Assembly: GCA_031308135.1 (NCBI GenBank) | Contig: JAHLJT010009436.1 | Span: 215,115,420-215,179,419, forward strand | Length of the DNA: 64,000 nucleotides | Direction of reading: 5' to 3' | Origin: Acheta domesticus | Taxonomy: Eukaryota > Arthropoda > Insecta > Orthoptera > Gryllidae | Part shown: positions 1 through 11,960 of the stretch, in pieces | Layout of the letters: each line of letters begins with the position of its first letter | Position numbering within the stretch: position 1 is the first letter of the stretch | The notes under the pieces: generated by a model | The model's database searches: none | Seen by the model: only the letters and a program-made list of their open reading frames with translations | Told to the model about the DNA's origin: nothing | Made by a program: the position numbers and the translations under genes

Positions 1-149
1 GGAGGCCGGCAAAGCACGAGCACTATATGTACACGTTAGCAATTAAATTAGTAGGCGCACAACGCAGACGCCATGCGTCTTCATGAACCTCATAGAGACC
101 CGCCCTGCATTATTCAAACGAGTCGCGTCCGCAGTACAAATCCCATCAT

Positions 150-480
150 AAAGCAGACGCAGCCGTGCCGCCGCACAGGCAACAGCAGTAGCAGCAGCCG
201 CCGCCTCCGCGCTGCCACATCGCGCGCTGCACCGTACACAGCCCGCCCCTCGCGCGCCTCTCCTCGCCTCCGCAGCCACCCTCCGCTTCGTTGGCGCCTG
301 CGACGGAAACGCCCTCCGGCGGCGCGGGAGCCGAGGACTGAGGATGCCTCGCGGCGCCGACGGGGGCGCCGCCGCCGAGGGGCCAGAGGTCGGGAGGCGG
401 CGTGACGAGCCGATGCCTTCGGGGGCGGGCGGGGCGGAGGCGATGGAGACGGGCAGTCAGAGGACGACTGTTGTAGAGTT
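150..480. other. GC-rich CpG island 1
   Basis: This CpG-dense block has interrupted AGC/GCC runs near 180-215 and G-rich + strand sequence from 350 to 440. Both strands stay open at once and translate to Arg/Ala/Pro-rich strings without a recognisable domain, so I read the frames as compositional. A promoter or a first noncoding exon cannot be excluded, but no TATA box or spliced coding continuation is visible. Confidence 0.6.
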
Positions 481-519
481 GGAGGTAACGTTGGTGTCAA
501 CGTTTGCGGCTATGGTATC

Positions 520-900
520 AAGATGAAAGGATTTATTTTTTCAGCATTCAATGGGTTGCCAAAGTGCAACTTATACAATATTGACGATCAGGAAAGACAG
601 TTAATGTTGCCGACCATTATAATGGCACACTGTTTAAGAATGCTGGAAAGTTAATGCAAAAAAATTGGAAATCAACTGGCAGAAAGATGGAAAATGATTA
701 CAATTAAACGGAAATGACACGTCTAATGGTAGCCAGTGGCTGCAAGACTTTTGAAGCATTCTTCCCTGACTTACGATGCAAAGTCGAGGGAAAGACAACA
801 AGTACCATGGTGGGACGCCACGCAATCACCACCACTTGAATAGTAACAGCAGTAACTCTAGAGTCACGTCTGCAAGATACAACGGAAATACTAAGGGTAG
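520..900. other. AT-rich spacer, nothing recognised
   Basis: This is moderately AT-rich, apparently unique DNA. I see no repeat, tRNA or convincing reading frame. Confidence 0.5.
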
Positions 901-1120
901 CAGCATCGAACGGCGGCGACAGTTGTTTCAACAGAGAAGCGCCCGTTGTGCTCCTGGAAGTGGCAGAGACGGATCCAGGGTGTTGGGCGGTCGACGCGAC
1001 CACTTTAATATTCACGCCGCGCGGGCGCAGGGCGCTACCAGGGGCGGCCCCCGGCGGCGGCGGCGGCGGCGGCAGCGGCGGGGACAGCGTTGCCGCGGGC
1101 GGCAGCGACGGAAGCGTCTT

Positions 1121-1167
<47 letters not shown>

Positions 1168-1440
1168 GCAACGGTGGTGGCGGCGCGGGCGGCCGCGGAA
1201 TCGCAGATGAGGCGGAACCCAATAGAGCGGCCGGGACGGAGCTTAATCAGTGCCTCTGGGGCGGCGGCAAACAGCCAGCAATTAGCTGAGGCACGTGCCA
1301 CCCTGCCGCCGCCGTCGCCTCGCCCTCCGCCGGCTCCTTAGGGAGCGGCGCCGGAGACGCTGGCGTCGAGCGTTGGGCTTCCCTCGAGTCCGTCACGAGG
1401 CGCAGTCGTCCGCTGGGACACGACGAGAAACAAGGGTCGT
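900..1440. other. GC-rich island with CGG array
   Basis: The island is built around GGC/CGG runs at about 1055-1080 and 1121-1165. A CACGTG E-box lies near 1291. The long frames in this interval encode poly-Gly, poly-Ala or poly-Pro/Arg according to frame, which is the signature of a trinucleotide array and not of a protein. Confidence 0.65.
1121..1165 (+). repeat. (CGG)n trinucleotide microsatellite
   Basis: About 15 near-perfect CGG units are read on the + strand, bordered by degenerate GGC-rich sequence. CGG arrays form hairpins and G-quadruplexes and are often length-polymorphic; both are general properties, not measured here. Confidence 0.9.
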
Positions 1441-3160
1441 GCGATTCATCGATTCGTGCGAATATACGATGGTAACATCAATAAGCATTTGCATTTTCAT
1501 TCTAAACTCTGTAGATTTGTATCTACAGCTTTGCACGCTTACCAGCCTTAAGATCATACTTCTCATTTTGCACGCGGTAAGTTTCATTTTCATCACTTCA
1601 GGTTTGATTGAACCGTAATGCTTGCAACTTCGGAAGGGTGTTCATGAGTAAAGTAAAAATGACTGTGCCACTCTCCGTTTCCTTCTAAAGAGAACAGGTT
1701 TTTCGTAATCCGGTTTTGTGATCTGAAAGTGTCCTAAACGCTGAAATCCATAGAAGACATTCAGCACAATTTGGGAGCAATGTCTAAACCTCGGCGAAGT
1801 GTTTATCAATTGAGAAAAGAGCGTGACGTCCAGCTTCATTCACTACTAATCTCAACATTAAGTATGTCATTGATACAGAATAACCATCGAGTGATTAATA
1901 TAGAAAGGATAACACCACATGAACATTAGTCAATTTCTACACATGAAAATGCCGAGATGAACTGTCCGAAGATGTTCTTTTGTTGCATGATAACGAGTGT
2001 TCACATTCCGCTGTCCAACCCGTTCAAGTTCTTCAAAATCTGCATTTCGAGGGGTCAGGACATTCTGGATATAGTTCCAATCTCATAACTTCTTATTACC
2101 ATCTAATTGGGCCACTTATAAATGCTTGAAGATACCGTAGAATTGCCTCCGGCCGATACGTGGATGGAGCGGTGCTTACGTAACTTTCTGCCGTACGTAA
2201 CCTCAAATCCTTTTTCTTCAGAGTGTAAGTTAGCTTGTCCTACGATTTACCAAGAATATTCAAAAACCGGGTTGCTATGTTATAAAACGCCATCATTTTT
2301 AATTTAGTACTGTTGTAATTCGTTTTAAAATCGAATATTTAATTCGAATAAATCTCTAATTAATTTTCGATTTCTTAAGATGAGTTTGCCGGACCCTTGC
2401 TAAGGCCTCACGCTGCGTCCAAATCCAACCGAAGGCTGCACGTTTTCCGTCCCGCACTAGGCATAGTTGTTTTCCACTGTGTGGTTGTGGCATGGTTGAC
2501 TTCTCATACCACCATAGATCCAATCTCAACCTCCCATCAATTAAAGACATTTATTTGTCAACATTTATCTATTGCTTATATATTTATATATTGCATTTCA
2601 GTTAGGTAAACAAACTCTTTAACTTCTAGACATCATGAAATGTTCTCAAATTCTATAACCAATAAAAATCCATTTCGTTAAACTTGTGATGAACACCAAA
2701 AACAATCAGGAGAGTAATAAGAGAATGACAGATGATACCATATTCTGTTTAATGACAAATGCGCAATAATGTTTATTGCCACGTACCTCTGTTCACAGCC
2801 ACAGAAAACGTTAAATTATGCACGCAGAGAGAAATATTATCTCATTAAAGAGTCAGTAAACGAGTAAATTATTTCAAAAATTAGTGTATAATTTCTTTGC
2901 GTTTTTCGAATGAATTCCCATCCACCAGGTTTATATTTCTCATAGCAGGGCAAACAGTCGACCCAAAAAAATCAACACATTTCTCGCCACCGCGGCGTGA
3001 TTAACAGCCAGTAACCTTTCACTCTGCAGTAGACAGCTATACAGCTCATCGTATCAGGCACGATGACGAGTACGAAACAATGAAATTTCACAATCTTCAA
3101 TGTAAAGGCAAAGTTATCTGCTAACCGGATTCCAACCGCGCGCAGAGGTGGCTTCAAACC
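1440..3160. other. AT-rich spacer, 1.7 kb
   Basis: This is mostly AT-rich single-copy-looking DNA with a less AT-rich patch at about 2380-2540. No inverted repeats, tRNA boxes or similarity to other parts of the window were noticed. Open frames are under 75 residues and have no motif. Confidence 0.5.
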
Positions 3161-3600
3161 GGCGACAACGCAATTACGAAACATGGCGGGCGGCGGTTTG
3201 CGGGCCTGCCAACATTACAGACCCGAGCTGATTGATGGCGCGGCCGATAGGCACGACAAATGCGCGTGCCGATACGACGCATCCATCATCGCGAGACTCG
3301 AGCGCTTCGTTCGTCCGTTGGCCGCGTGGCGGCGCGCGCGTCGCACCCGCCGCGGCCGCCAACTCCGAGCGGAACGCGGCATGCGAAAAAAAACAACAAC
3401 GCATCGCGCAGCGCATATTTCAAATTATTTCTCCATAATCGCGATGCTCGAATGACGCTGAACGCGATTCGCCGCGACCGCTCCGCAATGCGATTTATAA
3501 ACAGATCGCGTGAGAGATGCTTGTTTCGGGGAGGGGCGGGAAGGGACGCTCGACGGTTTCGGAATGGGGAAGGGGTGGAGGACGATAACAATCTTAGTGT
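3160..3600. promoter_or_regulatory. CpG-rich candidate regulatory element with PBC-Hox word
   Basis: The CpG-rich block holds an exact TGATTGATGG at 3229-3238, matching the composite PBC(Exd)-Hox consensus TGATNNATKR, and an ACATGGCGGG word at 3181-3190 similar to YY1/PHO sites. The sequence between 3160 and 3310 is complex rather than repetitive, which is typical of conserved noncoding elements. Function is inferred from motif words only; such words also occur by chance. Confidence 0.3.
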
Positions 3601-4640
3601 TCTTGCGGTTTTTTGGGACGTGTGCGAGTGAACGTTATTCTCCCAAGTTAATGATGTTTAGATACGCCGGCCTTGTATCAGATGCGAGATAGCGATGGGA
3701 TTGTTAGTTTTCGTCATTGGTGAAAAATACTTTTTCTGACAATGAGGGGGCGGCTTCATGATGCGGTACGACCGTTTTGTACATTTTAAAATTCGCCACA
3801 AATCTTTCACTGTTAACCACACACGAGATATTTTATTTCGGATGTTCGTGCCTCCGCGTGGAACACTGTGATATCACAGGGAATCATTCCCAGTGTTGCG
3901 ATTATGTCCCAATAAATTCAAAACACTTCGTGATACGACACACTTGTTTTCACATTTCTATTATCAGATGTCGGATAATGAGAAAATTAGTCTGTAACAC
4001 AGAAGTAATGTTATAGGGGGAGAGACGACGTTATAAAATTGAACGTCTATGCCACATGATGACTATCGACAATCACCAACTACTACTACTAAAAATGCAG
4101 TATCCGCAAAAACAAAATATTATGTATAATTTTCAATTCTCAATGATCTCTTCCATGTATTTTTGTTTCATTATCAACATATATTTTTACTGTATTATAA
4201 ATAACTTTCCGAATATAATTTATTCCTGTAGACTATATCAATATTTTATAATATTTGAAGCACATACAACATTCTGCACTCGGACCATCAGCAGAATTTA
4301 TATCTTTTTTTACTCCGACAAATAACACTAGGAAAATACATTTATCATCGTCATCATCTATGTATCGACAATCTTCAATACATTTAATTGGCAAACGTTT
4401 ACACTGAAGGCACATTTTAGACATATGTGCCTCAATAGTAATTAATTAGAAATGACATTTAACATCTCAAACCGTTTCATAAAAAACAACCGTGGAATAT
4501 GATATATTTTTAACAATACTATTATTCATAAATAAGGATAAAATTTAATCTTCCGCTTCAATTTCATATGCAAATTAAAAACTAAAAAAAAAAAAAATCA
4601 CCTTGCAACCAACGTCGTATTTGAATGCGAAGTATTTCGG
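3600..4640. other. AT-rich spacer, 1 kb
   Basis: This is AT-rich DNA with short homopolymer runs (for example around 4580) and no element I recognise. Confidence 0.5.
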
Positions 4641-5130
4641 TATTCGATTAACCCAATTCCGCGCCCGCGGCAATCGCAGGCAACACATCCCCCCACTCCG
4701 CCCCGCCCCCGGCAGCGACCCGCGGTGCTCGTGTCCGCCCACAGAGGTAAAAACCGGGATTTACGCACGTCCAGAGTGAAGTGTTAATGTTAACGCGACT
4801 TTTATGGCGGGTGGGCGGGCGCTTATGGACGCGTTGCGCCCGGCTCTTGATACCCGCCCCCCCTCCCTGGCCCACCCCGCCTCGCTCCGCAGCCGGCGGT
4901 TCGGTTATTTTAATCATGGCGCCCGCCGATTTATGCATCCCTTGCCATTCAACGAGAGTCGTAATTTGCATTATCAATGAGATTTATTCAAATCGCGGAC
5001 GCGGGCTCGCGCGCGCCCTCCGGCTCGCGGCCGCCAAATCACAGTGAGCGCCGTGCGGGGGGGAGGGGGGACTTGTTGGAGCGGCCAACGCGTCCCGGCG
5101 GCTAACCTGAGTCGGGCACACACCGCTCGG
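4640..5130. promoter_or_regulatory. CpG island with POU/homeodomain words
   Basis: GC-rich sequence is interleaved with AT-rich transcription-factor words: TTTATGG near 4800, ATTTATGCAT at about 4929-4938, the POU octamer ATTTGCAT at 4964-4971, and ATCAATGA with ATTTATT immediately after. This alternation of GC-rich DNA and homeodomain-type words is what developmental enhancers often look like. The middle (4670-4890) is C-rich on the + strand, an exception to the G-rich trend of the window. Enhancer function is inference. Confidence 0.35.
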
Positions 5131-5780
5131 CCGATTGATACTGCGATGCACTCAAATGAAGGTGGCAACTTGGAATGACCAAGAGATTTAAAAAAATCGA
5201 AGAGACAATCTTTACATTTAAACAAACTTTTATAAAAAATAAATTAATTTTTGGAATTGAAGTTCCTTGGAAATTAAAGATCGTACTCTAAATTGGGCAT
5301 TTCTCTTTTCTAATAATAAGTTCGGTTATTCGCATTACTGAAGGGTATGTTCGTGTAAGACACTTGACGAAATAAACATTTTAAAAGTTCCACAACAATA
5401 AACAAGGATTTAATTATTTAATTTAAACTGCAACAATCATTTTATATGCACAATTTTAGTGGTACAATATATTTATGACAAGAAATAATACAAATACGGT
5501 TTCCCTATTCTTTCCAAAAAAAATGGAATAATTGAACCCTATAAATATAATTACCTCCAAAATCCTGTGTAATATACGACGGTATTTTGTCCTCCTCTTG
5601 TTCTTCGTCAAATTAAAACTATCGAATGGAGAGCAGAAGATACAATTTCTGCTCTTCTGAAACCTCCGAATTATAATCCAACAAGTTTAACTTTTATTTA
5701 ACAAAATATATCAAATCAAAACCACAATCCACATTACAATCAAATATCACAATATTTCTATTATTCGTCTCATCCTTTAT
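5130..5780. other. AT-rich spacer
   Basis: Strongly AT-rich DNA with no recognisable element. Confidence 0.5.
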
Positions 5781-6110
5781 ATGATATTTTTGGCAAATGC
5801 GAAAGATGGAAGAGAAAAACAAAGAGAATAAAACAAAAAGTTAAAAATCAAGGAAGTAGTATGAACGGAAAGCGTGACAAGAAAAAGGGGTGTACTAAAA
5901 TAAAATAAATGAATAAAAAGTAAAAGTAAACTGGAGAAAAGAGGGATATACAAAAAAGAACAAATGAAAAGGCTGGGAAAAGAGAAAAGAGGGAAAGAAA
6001 AATAACTATTGAGGGAAGGGAAGAAAGAAAAGGACAAAGAAAAGGGACAACAGTGGCACAAAGACAAACTCGGGAGGAAAGATGAAAAAAAATAGGGGAA
6101 GTCACCACGC
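5780..6110 (+). repeat. Purine-rich (A/G) low-complexity tract
   Basis: The + strand is almost all A and G, with recurring AAAGAGG-like words. The minus-strand translation, a Phe/Ser/Leu-rich string, is a by-product of the pyrimidine bias. The tract adjoins the left end of the LTR candidate that starts at 6133. Confidence 0.65.
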
Positions 6111-6132
6111 CGTAAGTGCGTTCGCGATCCAC

Positions 6133-6762
6133 TGTGGCGTCGTGGCAACGTTTCCAAGCTGGCGGCTTGTCTAAGCCAGAAGCTGTAGTGACAGGGCGCG
6201 CCTGAGCTAAAATAACGCCAGGATGTGGCTGCTCCAGAAAACACCCACTCAAACAAACGGTTGAGAAAAGTCAGTGGCGAGTCTGGGACGATTGTGCAAG
6301 ACCCTTGGAATTGGCTAGTCATCGAGCCTGGGGACGCCGACAGCATGACGCCGGGGGGGGGGGAGACAGGGGTGTAGATAAGGTGGGCACTTTCTGCGCT
6401 CGCGGAGATTCAGAGAGATTCGTAGAGCTTGTTGCTAGCCGAGAGGCTGGGTGGGATCTCTAATGCACTACAGCACGTGGTTTCCGAGGCGGAGACCGGT
6501 TTCCCGCCAGGCCACGTAGGTACGTTGGTTACCGGGGACTTAACGTCCGATAGCATCGCATCAGGCGTTATTAGCTGCTTTCGAGCAGTGGTACTGGGCT
6601 GTAGGCCTAGGGACGGTCGCGGGGTTTTCGCGGCTATGGGGAAGAAAAAGGTTGCCGGGATTTCATCAGTATTTGTAAATTTCTTTAATTTTTAAGTTTC
6701 TTTGTAAATAAATGTAAATATCTTCAACGCAGTGTCTGGGTCATTTTCTTCAGTACGCCACA
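6133..6762 (+). mobile_element. Probable solo LTR of a retrotransposon
   Basis: The interval begins TGTGGCGT and ends ACGCCACA, a perfect 8-bp terminal inverted repeat of the TG...CA kind that bounds LTRs. An AATAAA signal lies at 6707-6712, about 50 bases before the right end, where an R region and polyadenylation site would be expected. The flanking four bases are ccac (left) and ctac (right), a 3/4 match compatible with a short target duplication. No internal gag-pol sequence or second LTR is visible, hence solo. The 630-bp length suits Gypsy-type LTRs, but the family is unassigned. An open frame at 6429-6695 lies wholly within the LTR and ends in U3/R-like sequence; I do not consider it a gene. 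Confidence 0.55.
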
Positions 6763-6769
6763 CTACCAT

Positions 6770-7090
6770 GCCCGCGCTTCCCCGGACTCCCAATGAGCGC
6801 AACGCAGAGAGTGCGGTCGGGCCGGGCGGGCGAGCGGGTGCTGCGGGTTGCGTGCGGCGGGGGCCGAGGCCGCGACCGCCCCGTGCGGTCGGCGCGTTCC
6901 GTTCCGTTCGCTTTATGAACCCGCGCCTGGCTCTGCGGCGCCACGCTGCCGCCGGCCGCGTATCTCACGCATCCGAGACCTGCCGAAGTCCAAATCGTTT
7001 TACGATACGGGGAAAGCCACCGCCGCCACCGCACAGTGAGCACAGTACTCTGAGACATGGGAACAGCTCGTTTGCGGCGTGACGCTCGCA
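6770..7090. other. GC-rich CpG island
   Basis: This CpG-rich, moderately complex island directly follows the LTR candidate. Frames are open on both strands and Arg/Pro/Ala-rich. No domain was recognised. Confidence 0.5.
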
Positions 7091-7860
7091 GCTAGTTGCG
7101 GTGTATTTGCCTCGCCATAAAATTTAACCAACTGCTTTTAGCGAAATGGGGGTAATTGGAAAATAACCGAAAATGTATCACACTAAGTGAAACGTTTCGA
7201 AATCAATATTCATCAGTTGTTATTGCGTTATATTTAATATTAGAAGTTGCTAGAGGAATTATTTTCATTATTTACGTGGCAGGCAGCACTCCTGAAAGCC
7301 AAAACTGTCCAGAACAAAATATAAAGATCATCCGCTCCTTTCGTACTATTGCAGAGAATGTTCCATTAAGAACAATTTTTATATTTACCCTCAAAACTCA
7401 TCAAATTATACGTAAATTGTGGTATTAAAACATTTCTGCGTTAAAATGTTTCCTGTAATGGTTTGATGTTTGCAGTAACTGTGCATATATATTATCCAAT
7501 TAGACTTTAGTGAGTTTCAGTACTCCACAAGATAACAAGATAGATGAAAGGTGCTAAAATTCAGTGATATTAAAAAAAAACATTTTCAGATCTTTAGATT
7601 AAAATATGATTTGCCATTCAAAACATTACCATAAGATAGAGATCGTACCGCGTGAAAACCAACGCCAATCATATCCGTCAGTTTGATATTTCAATTTGAT
7701 CGTCTCAAAATCGTTTAAAAATTTTTGAAGGAATTCTTCTTAAACGTATCATTCGTAATATTTAGAACAGCAGTAAAGCATTTCTGAAATGTTATTTTAT
7801 ATCAATTGAAAATGATATGTAAATTCAAGAATACTCATTGTACTTCTATGCATTATTGCT
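7090..7860. other. AT-rich spacer
   Basis: Nothing recognisable; apparently unique AT-rich DNA. Confidence 0.5.
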
Positions 7861-8140
7861 GGGACATCAGCACCCACTGTGCGTCTTCCGCTGCCACTTT
7901 GGTTGTTGTCCCCTTCGTGAGCTCCGCGCGTTGTGAGTTATCGTCCACGTCCCTGTCTCGTAATTACCCTCTGACGATAACGGCGGGTAGGTATGGCGGT
8001 GGTCCGGTAGGCGGGGCACCGGTGGGCGGCGGGTTTATTGCCCAAAACCAACAAACCATTAGGTGGGCGGATGTAGAAGAACATGAGAGCTGCTATTGCA
8101 GTATGGTTTGTTCCGAATGTAACAAGGTATGACTCGTTAG
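7860..8140. other. CpG-containing complex block
   Basis: This is non-repetitive, moderately GC-rich sequence with homeodomain-type (TAATTA) and MYB-type (TAACGG) words near 7960-7985. The overlapping 108-residue + strand frame ends with two Cys pairs but has no family I can name. I prefer a regulatory or unassigned reading. Confidence 0.25.
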
Positions 8141-8640
8141 GACAAAGAGGATTTGAGGATGTCGTGTTCCGAAATCAGCAATTCTCGGAATAGCGAAGCG
8201 TGACTCTTGGGTTTTTTCGAGGAATAATTGTACTGAGGGCAATAACTACCATTGGGCAATAACCTAACAAAAAACGTGCAGAATAGACCGTTATCTTAAT
8301 CTTGAACCCTACTAAAATCACGACATATTGAGTGGTATGAAATACAAATAAACATGGAGATTATATTCTGTTTAGATACTCGTTCTTATCTCACTTTCAT
8401 TACTTCAAAACTCAAACTACAGTATTTCAAACAATATTAAAAATCCAAAATAATGCAATAATGAATCAAATTTATTAATTTGAAAACCTTGGTAACACTT
8501 TCACTACAGTCATCAATGTAACGTCATCAACACAATGGAAAATCGATTTCCATACAGTCCTCACAAACTTGCAAAACGGAAGAACTAAACAACCAAGCCT
8601 GTAAATAGGGCCTAATAAAAACCTCGCATGGTAATTACAA
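8140..8640. other. AT-rich spacer
   Basis: AT-rich DNA with no element recognised. Confidence 0.5.
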
Positions 8641-9140
8641 CGCGAATCGCTCCGCAGATCAGTCCTTCGCGTACCGCGGCCCACAAAGCGTCGCGAGGGC
8701 ACAATGCCTGGACTGAGCGGCGCGCGCACTTTTTCGCCGTTTAGACGCAGACACGACAAGAATTCGCGCATCCGCCTCCAAAACTTTACCCGCGAAAGGC
8801 GGGCGGGCGGGCGCGCGCTGCCTCCGTCGGCGCCGAGGCCGCCGCTGCCGCCGCCGCCGCTCCGCGCTATGCACGTCGCCTGCATCTGGCGGAAAAGCGC
8901 TCTGGATAAATTCCGGCGCCGCAGATAACATAGAGGCGCCGCCGCCAACGCACGCGCCTCCCCGCCTTCCCCTCTCCCCCTCCACGCCCCCGCCCGCCGG
9001 CGCAAGCGCCAGAGAAGAAGAAAACAAGTGAAGGAGTTGCGGCGCAAGTTCGCCGCGACACAGCGGCGGCGGCGGCGGCGAAGGCGGAGGCGGCGCCGGA
9101 AGAGAGGCCCGCGCGGTCTACGTCTCGGTCGTCCATTCTC
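8640..9140. other. GC-rich CpG island
   Basis: Very CpG-dense, with GCC/CGC runs around 8835-8865 and a GGC run at 9063-9082. The frames here are Arg/Ala/Gly-rich on both strands. This island and the next sit about 100 bp apart, joined by AT-richer sequence containing ATAAGG words. Confidence 0.55.
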
Positions 9141-9239
9141 CTTGAAAGTATAAGGTTTCTAAGTTATTAGGCCTTATATCAACAAACTTTCAACGCAGCA
9201 GTTAGGGACCGTGTCGGGGTTCTCATTACACAAGGTAAT

Positions 9240-9790
9240 AAGGTACGACGGCGAACCGGCGGTGACGGCGGCGGCGGCAGCGGGAGTGGTGCCAGCGCGG
9301 GCCCCGCCGCGCCCGCGTTGCGCGTGGAGCCCCAGATAAGGAACGCGGCTTTATTTAAAATGTAGATTCGTCATAATTATCGGTTGGCTCGGCGCAGACG
9401 GGGCAGCGGTCGTCAGGGGCGGGGGGGGGGCGACCACTGGAGTTCGGGGGTGGCAGTTACCGGAAAACGTGGAGAAAAACGCGGCAAACACGTCGCGGCG
9501 GCGGCGGCGCCGGTGGCGATGGCGGAGGGAAGGGCGCGGCGGGCCGCACGGCCGCACGCAACACGGCGCGGCGGGCCGCCGCGGAAGGGGGCGGGGCGGG
9601 CCGGCGGAGGTAGTCGCAGCGGGGCGGGGAGGGACGGAGGGGCGCGCAGCGGGGCGCGGCGGGGAGTAACGGGGCTCGGCGGGGTGGGGCACGGCGGGGT
9701 TGCGGCGGGGTGGGGGAGGGCGGGGAAAAGTGAGCATTCCCCGGACGCTTTTTGCGGGGCGACGGAGGCGACGGAGAAAGACGCATAAAC
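9240..9790 (+). repeat. GC-rich island with G-rich arrays
   Basis: The + strand is extremely G-rich, with a poly-G run near 9421-9430 and GGGGC/GGGGA-type pentamer sequence from about 9580 to 9730. The repeated GGGGCGGGG words match the Sp1/KLF GC-box and are strong G-quadruplex formers. Between the islands, at about 9335-9380, lies an AT-rich stretch with a GATAAGG word. Confidence 0.65.
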
Positions 9791-10200
9791 GGAAGCTGAG
9801 ATGGCAGGAAAGAAAAGGCAAGTCGGAATGGTGACGAAGGCGAATGAGATGGTGAATGAGGAAGACTAAAAATATCTGCTCGTAAAACAAGAGGAAGTTA
9901 CACATTTTGAAGATAAAGATACTTATAAAGAGTTAGTTGCAGTGGTGATGACAATGGTGCACGCCTTGATAAAAGTGATGAAAGTGTCAGTATTGACATT
10001 TGCGATGAAGTTCACGATGTATGACAGAAAGAATCGTAGACGTAACAATTGCAAAATAGAAAGTAAATAGTGGTGGAGGCAGGAGGAGTAAGGGGATCAT
10101 CGCAATACCATAAAGAACGAAGCCTAGAGACTAAAAATAGTCGGAGAGACAAAGTGCACTGGTGGTGAACTTGAAGGTGAGAATTCTGAACCGCATTCTT
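9790..10200 (+). repeat. Purine-rich flank of G-rich island
   Basis: The + strand is A/G-rich with many GATGA and GGTGATGA-like words, as if it were a decayed simple repeat. It continues the + strand purine bias of the preceding island. No gene was recognised. Confidence 0.5.
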
Positions 10201-10309
10201 TTTTTCTTTCACTGAAGAGTCCGAATATTTTACTTCTGCACATCTCAGTATGAGCAATTTCATTACCCCATGAATAGATTGATTTTCATATGTAACTCTC
10301 TTTGTTACA

Positions 10310-11110
10310 GGCCACTCATTTCTGGCAGCTGCCCCGTAGAAAGAAAATGGCGACGGGGGCTTGGGCGCGGGCGACGGCAGACCCGGTCGCATGCGCGCCA
10401 CTCGGGCGGAAAAGTGTGCGGAAGTACGCCTGTTCTCAGAACTCCGATAACTAGTTTCTTTAGTTCCAGACTCGAGAAAAACATTCGAAGATAATGCCGA
10501 GTCGCCACAATTACCTTTCCGTATCACGCGCTCGGATCTTGTCGCGCGCCCGAGGAACGACGACGAGAAAAATATTACGAATCCATTGCCCGTAGTAAAA
10601 ATTAACTTTTCGTTGTAGGAAGTAGAACGTCTGCGATACTGTCTCGGCAAAAACACAGACCATTCGTCTCGGTTTTGTGCGATTACGAAAGTACCGATTC
10701 ACGTGTGACAAATGACCTCTCGTATCCGCTTTAATGCGAATGTAAATATCGTCGGTCAAACGCCCCACTTGAAGCAAGAAACACACATCGTTTCCCTGGC
10801 GCGGTCGAACGGCTGCAGAACGTCGAGGCAGTTTGACGAGGCGTCCCCGTCCGCTCCGAATGGGCCTTTCTCGTGGATGAGGCGGTGACGAAAAGCTGTC
10901 TCGCCATGCGTGAAAGCCCTTCGACGTGAAGGGGCGATGAAAGAAATCTCGCTAGAAAGGGCCAACATTTCCTTACACGGCTGCGCGTTATTCATTAGAT
11001 GGCCTTTTGAGAAGCGACTGCGAGTCGTATACTTCGAGGGGGAAGATTCCAAAACGCGGCGCTCAAAGCAGTGGCCCTGAAGTCCCTTTTTCTGGCACCC
11101 GTGAACTAAC
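10310..11110. promoter_or_regulatory. CpG-rich, non-repetitive block (candidate conserved element)
   Basis: For about 800 bp the DNA is complex and CpG is not depleted even where local GC content is moderate (10480-11000). A YY1/PHO-like AAAATGGCGAC lies near 10346. No frame has a known domain. Preserved CpG and absence of simple repeats set it apart from the compositional islands, so it is a good candidate for constrained noncoding DNA. Confidence 0.3.
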
Positions 11111-11480
11111 TGATGTTGCGACCAGCAGCACTTCGCCAGAACAGTTTTGTTCTCACGTCGTACTGCTGCCATCAAATGCCAATCTTAATCCCAGACAAGT
11201 CTTTGACAACATTTTATTGTCCAGTGTATTTGCTACGAATTTCAGAACCATTGATATGCTTCCATAAAAATCTCCATTTTCACTCATATCCACCCCCATC
11301 AGTGATGAGCCATCACCGTGCACAAACCCTGAAAGATATGAACGTAGGATAACACAAATGCTAAGCATTTTTCTCTAACAATGAGACATCGGAGCCACAC
11401 ATCGACCCAAAAATATTTTCTTCGTTATTTAGTATCGCACCGTTATTCCACTCCACCCTTGTCCCCAAGATTATCCCAGC
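11110..11480. other. AT-rich spacer
   Basis: No recognisable element. Confidence 0.5.
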
Positions 11481-11960
11481 TGATGCTTTCCGCCACCATA
11501 GTTTAACTCCACCGCCTCGTACCCGCCGTCACTATCATCCATAGTGCGCCTGCCGGGAGGGTCGCGTCCCTTCGCTTCTAGCCAGCAATAAAACCCTGTA
11601 GTTGGGGACCGCCAAAGTAAACGACTTCTTTCGCGTCGGTTGAATTCGCGCGCAACCCTCGCGCATCCGTCCGCGGGGGCGGAATTTAAGCTCCCACCCC
11701 AACCCGCCCCGCCCCCTCCGCTGCCACCAAGCAGGGCAGCCCGTGCATATCCCGCGTAATGAGATAGCAAGACCCCACCGACGCCCCTTCGCTATTTCCG
11801 CTTCTTTGTTCGTTCGCCCGCGCCCGCACCCGCCCGCCCTCGTCCTCGCCCCGCCCCCAGAGGTCGCGGGGGCCGGGGGTGAGTTCGCGCGGGTGGCGGC
11901 GGGTGACAACGTAAGGTCGTCGAGGGCGTTGCGCCGAAATCGGGACGGTGAATCGTTGAC
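11480..11960. other. GC-rich CpG island, C-rich on + strand
   Basis: CCCGCCC-type C-rich runs occupy 11690-11860 on the + strand, making this one of the few islands whose G-rich strand is the minus strand. Frames on both strands are Arg/Gly/Pro-rich and unconvincing. Confidence 0.5.

Noticed and set aside
6429..6695. 88-residue frame as a small gene
   Set aside because: Lies entirely within the solo LTR candidate and ends near its polyadenylation signal.
11590..11610. Sequence resembling the start of mir-10 (ACCCTGTAG)
   Set aside because: Only nine bases agree, the rest of the mature sequence differs and no hairpin of the expected form is seen.
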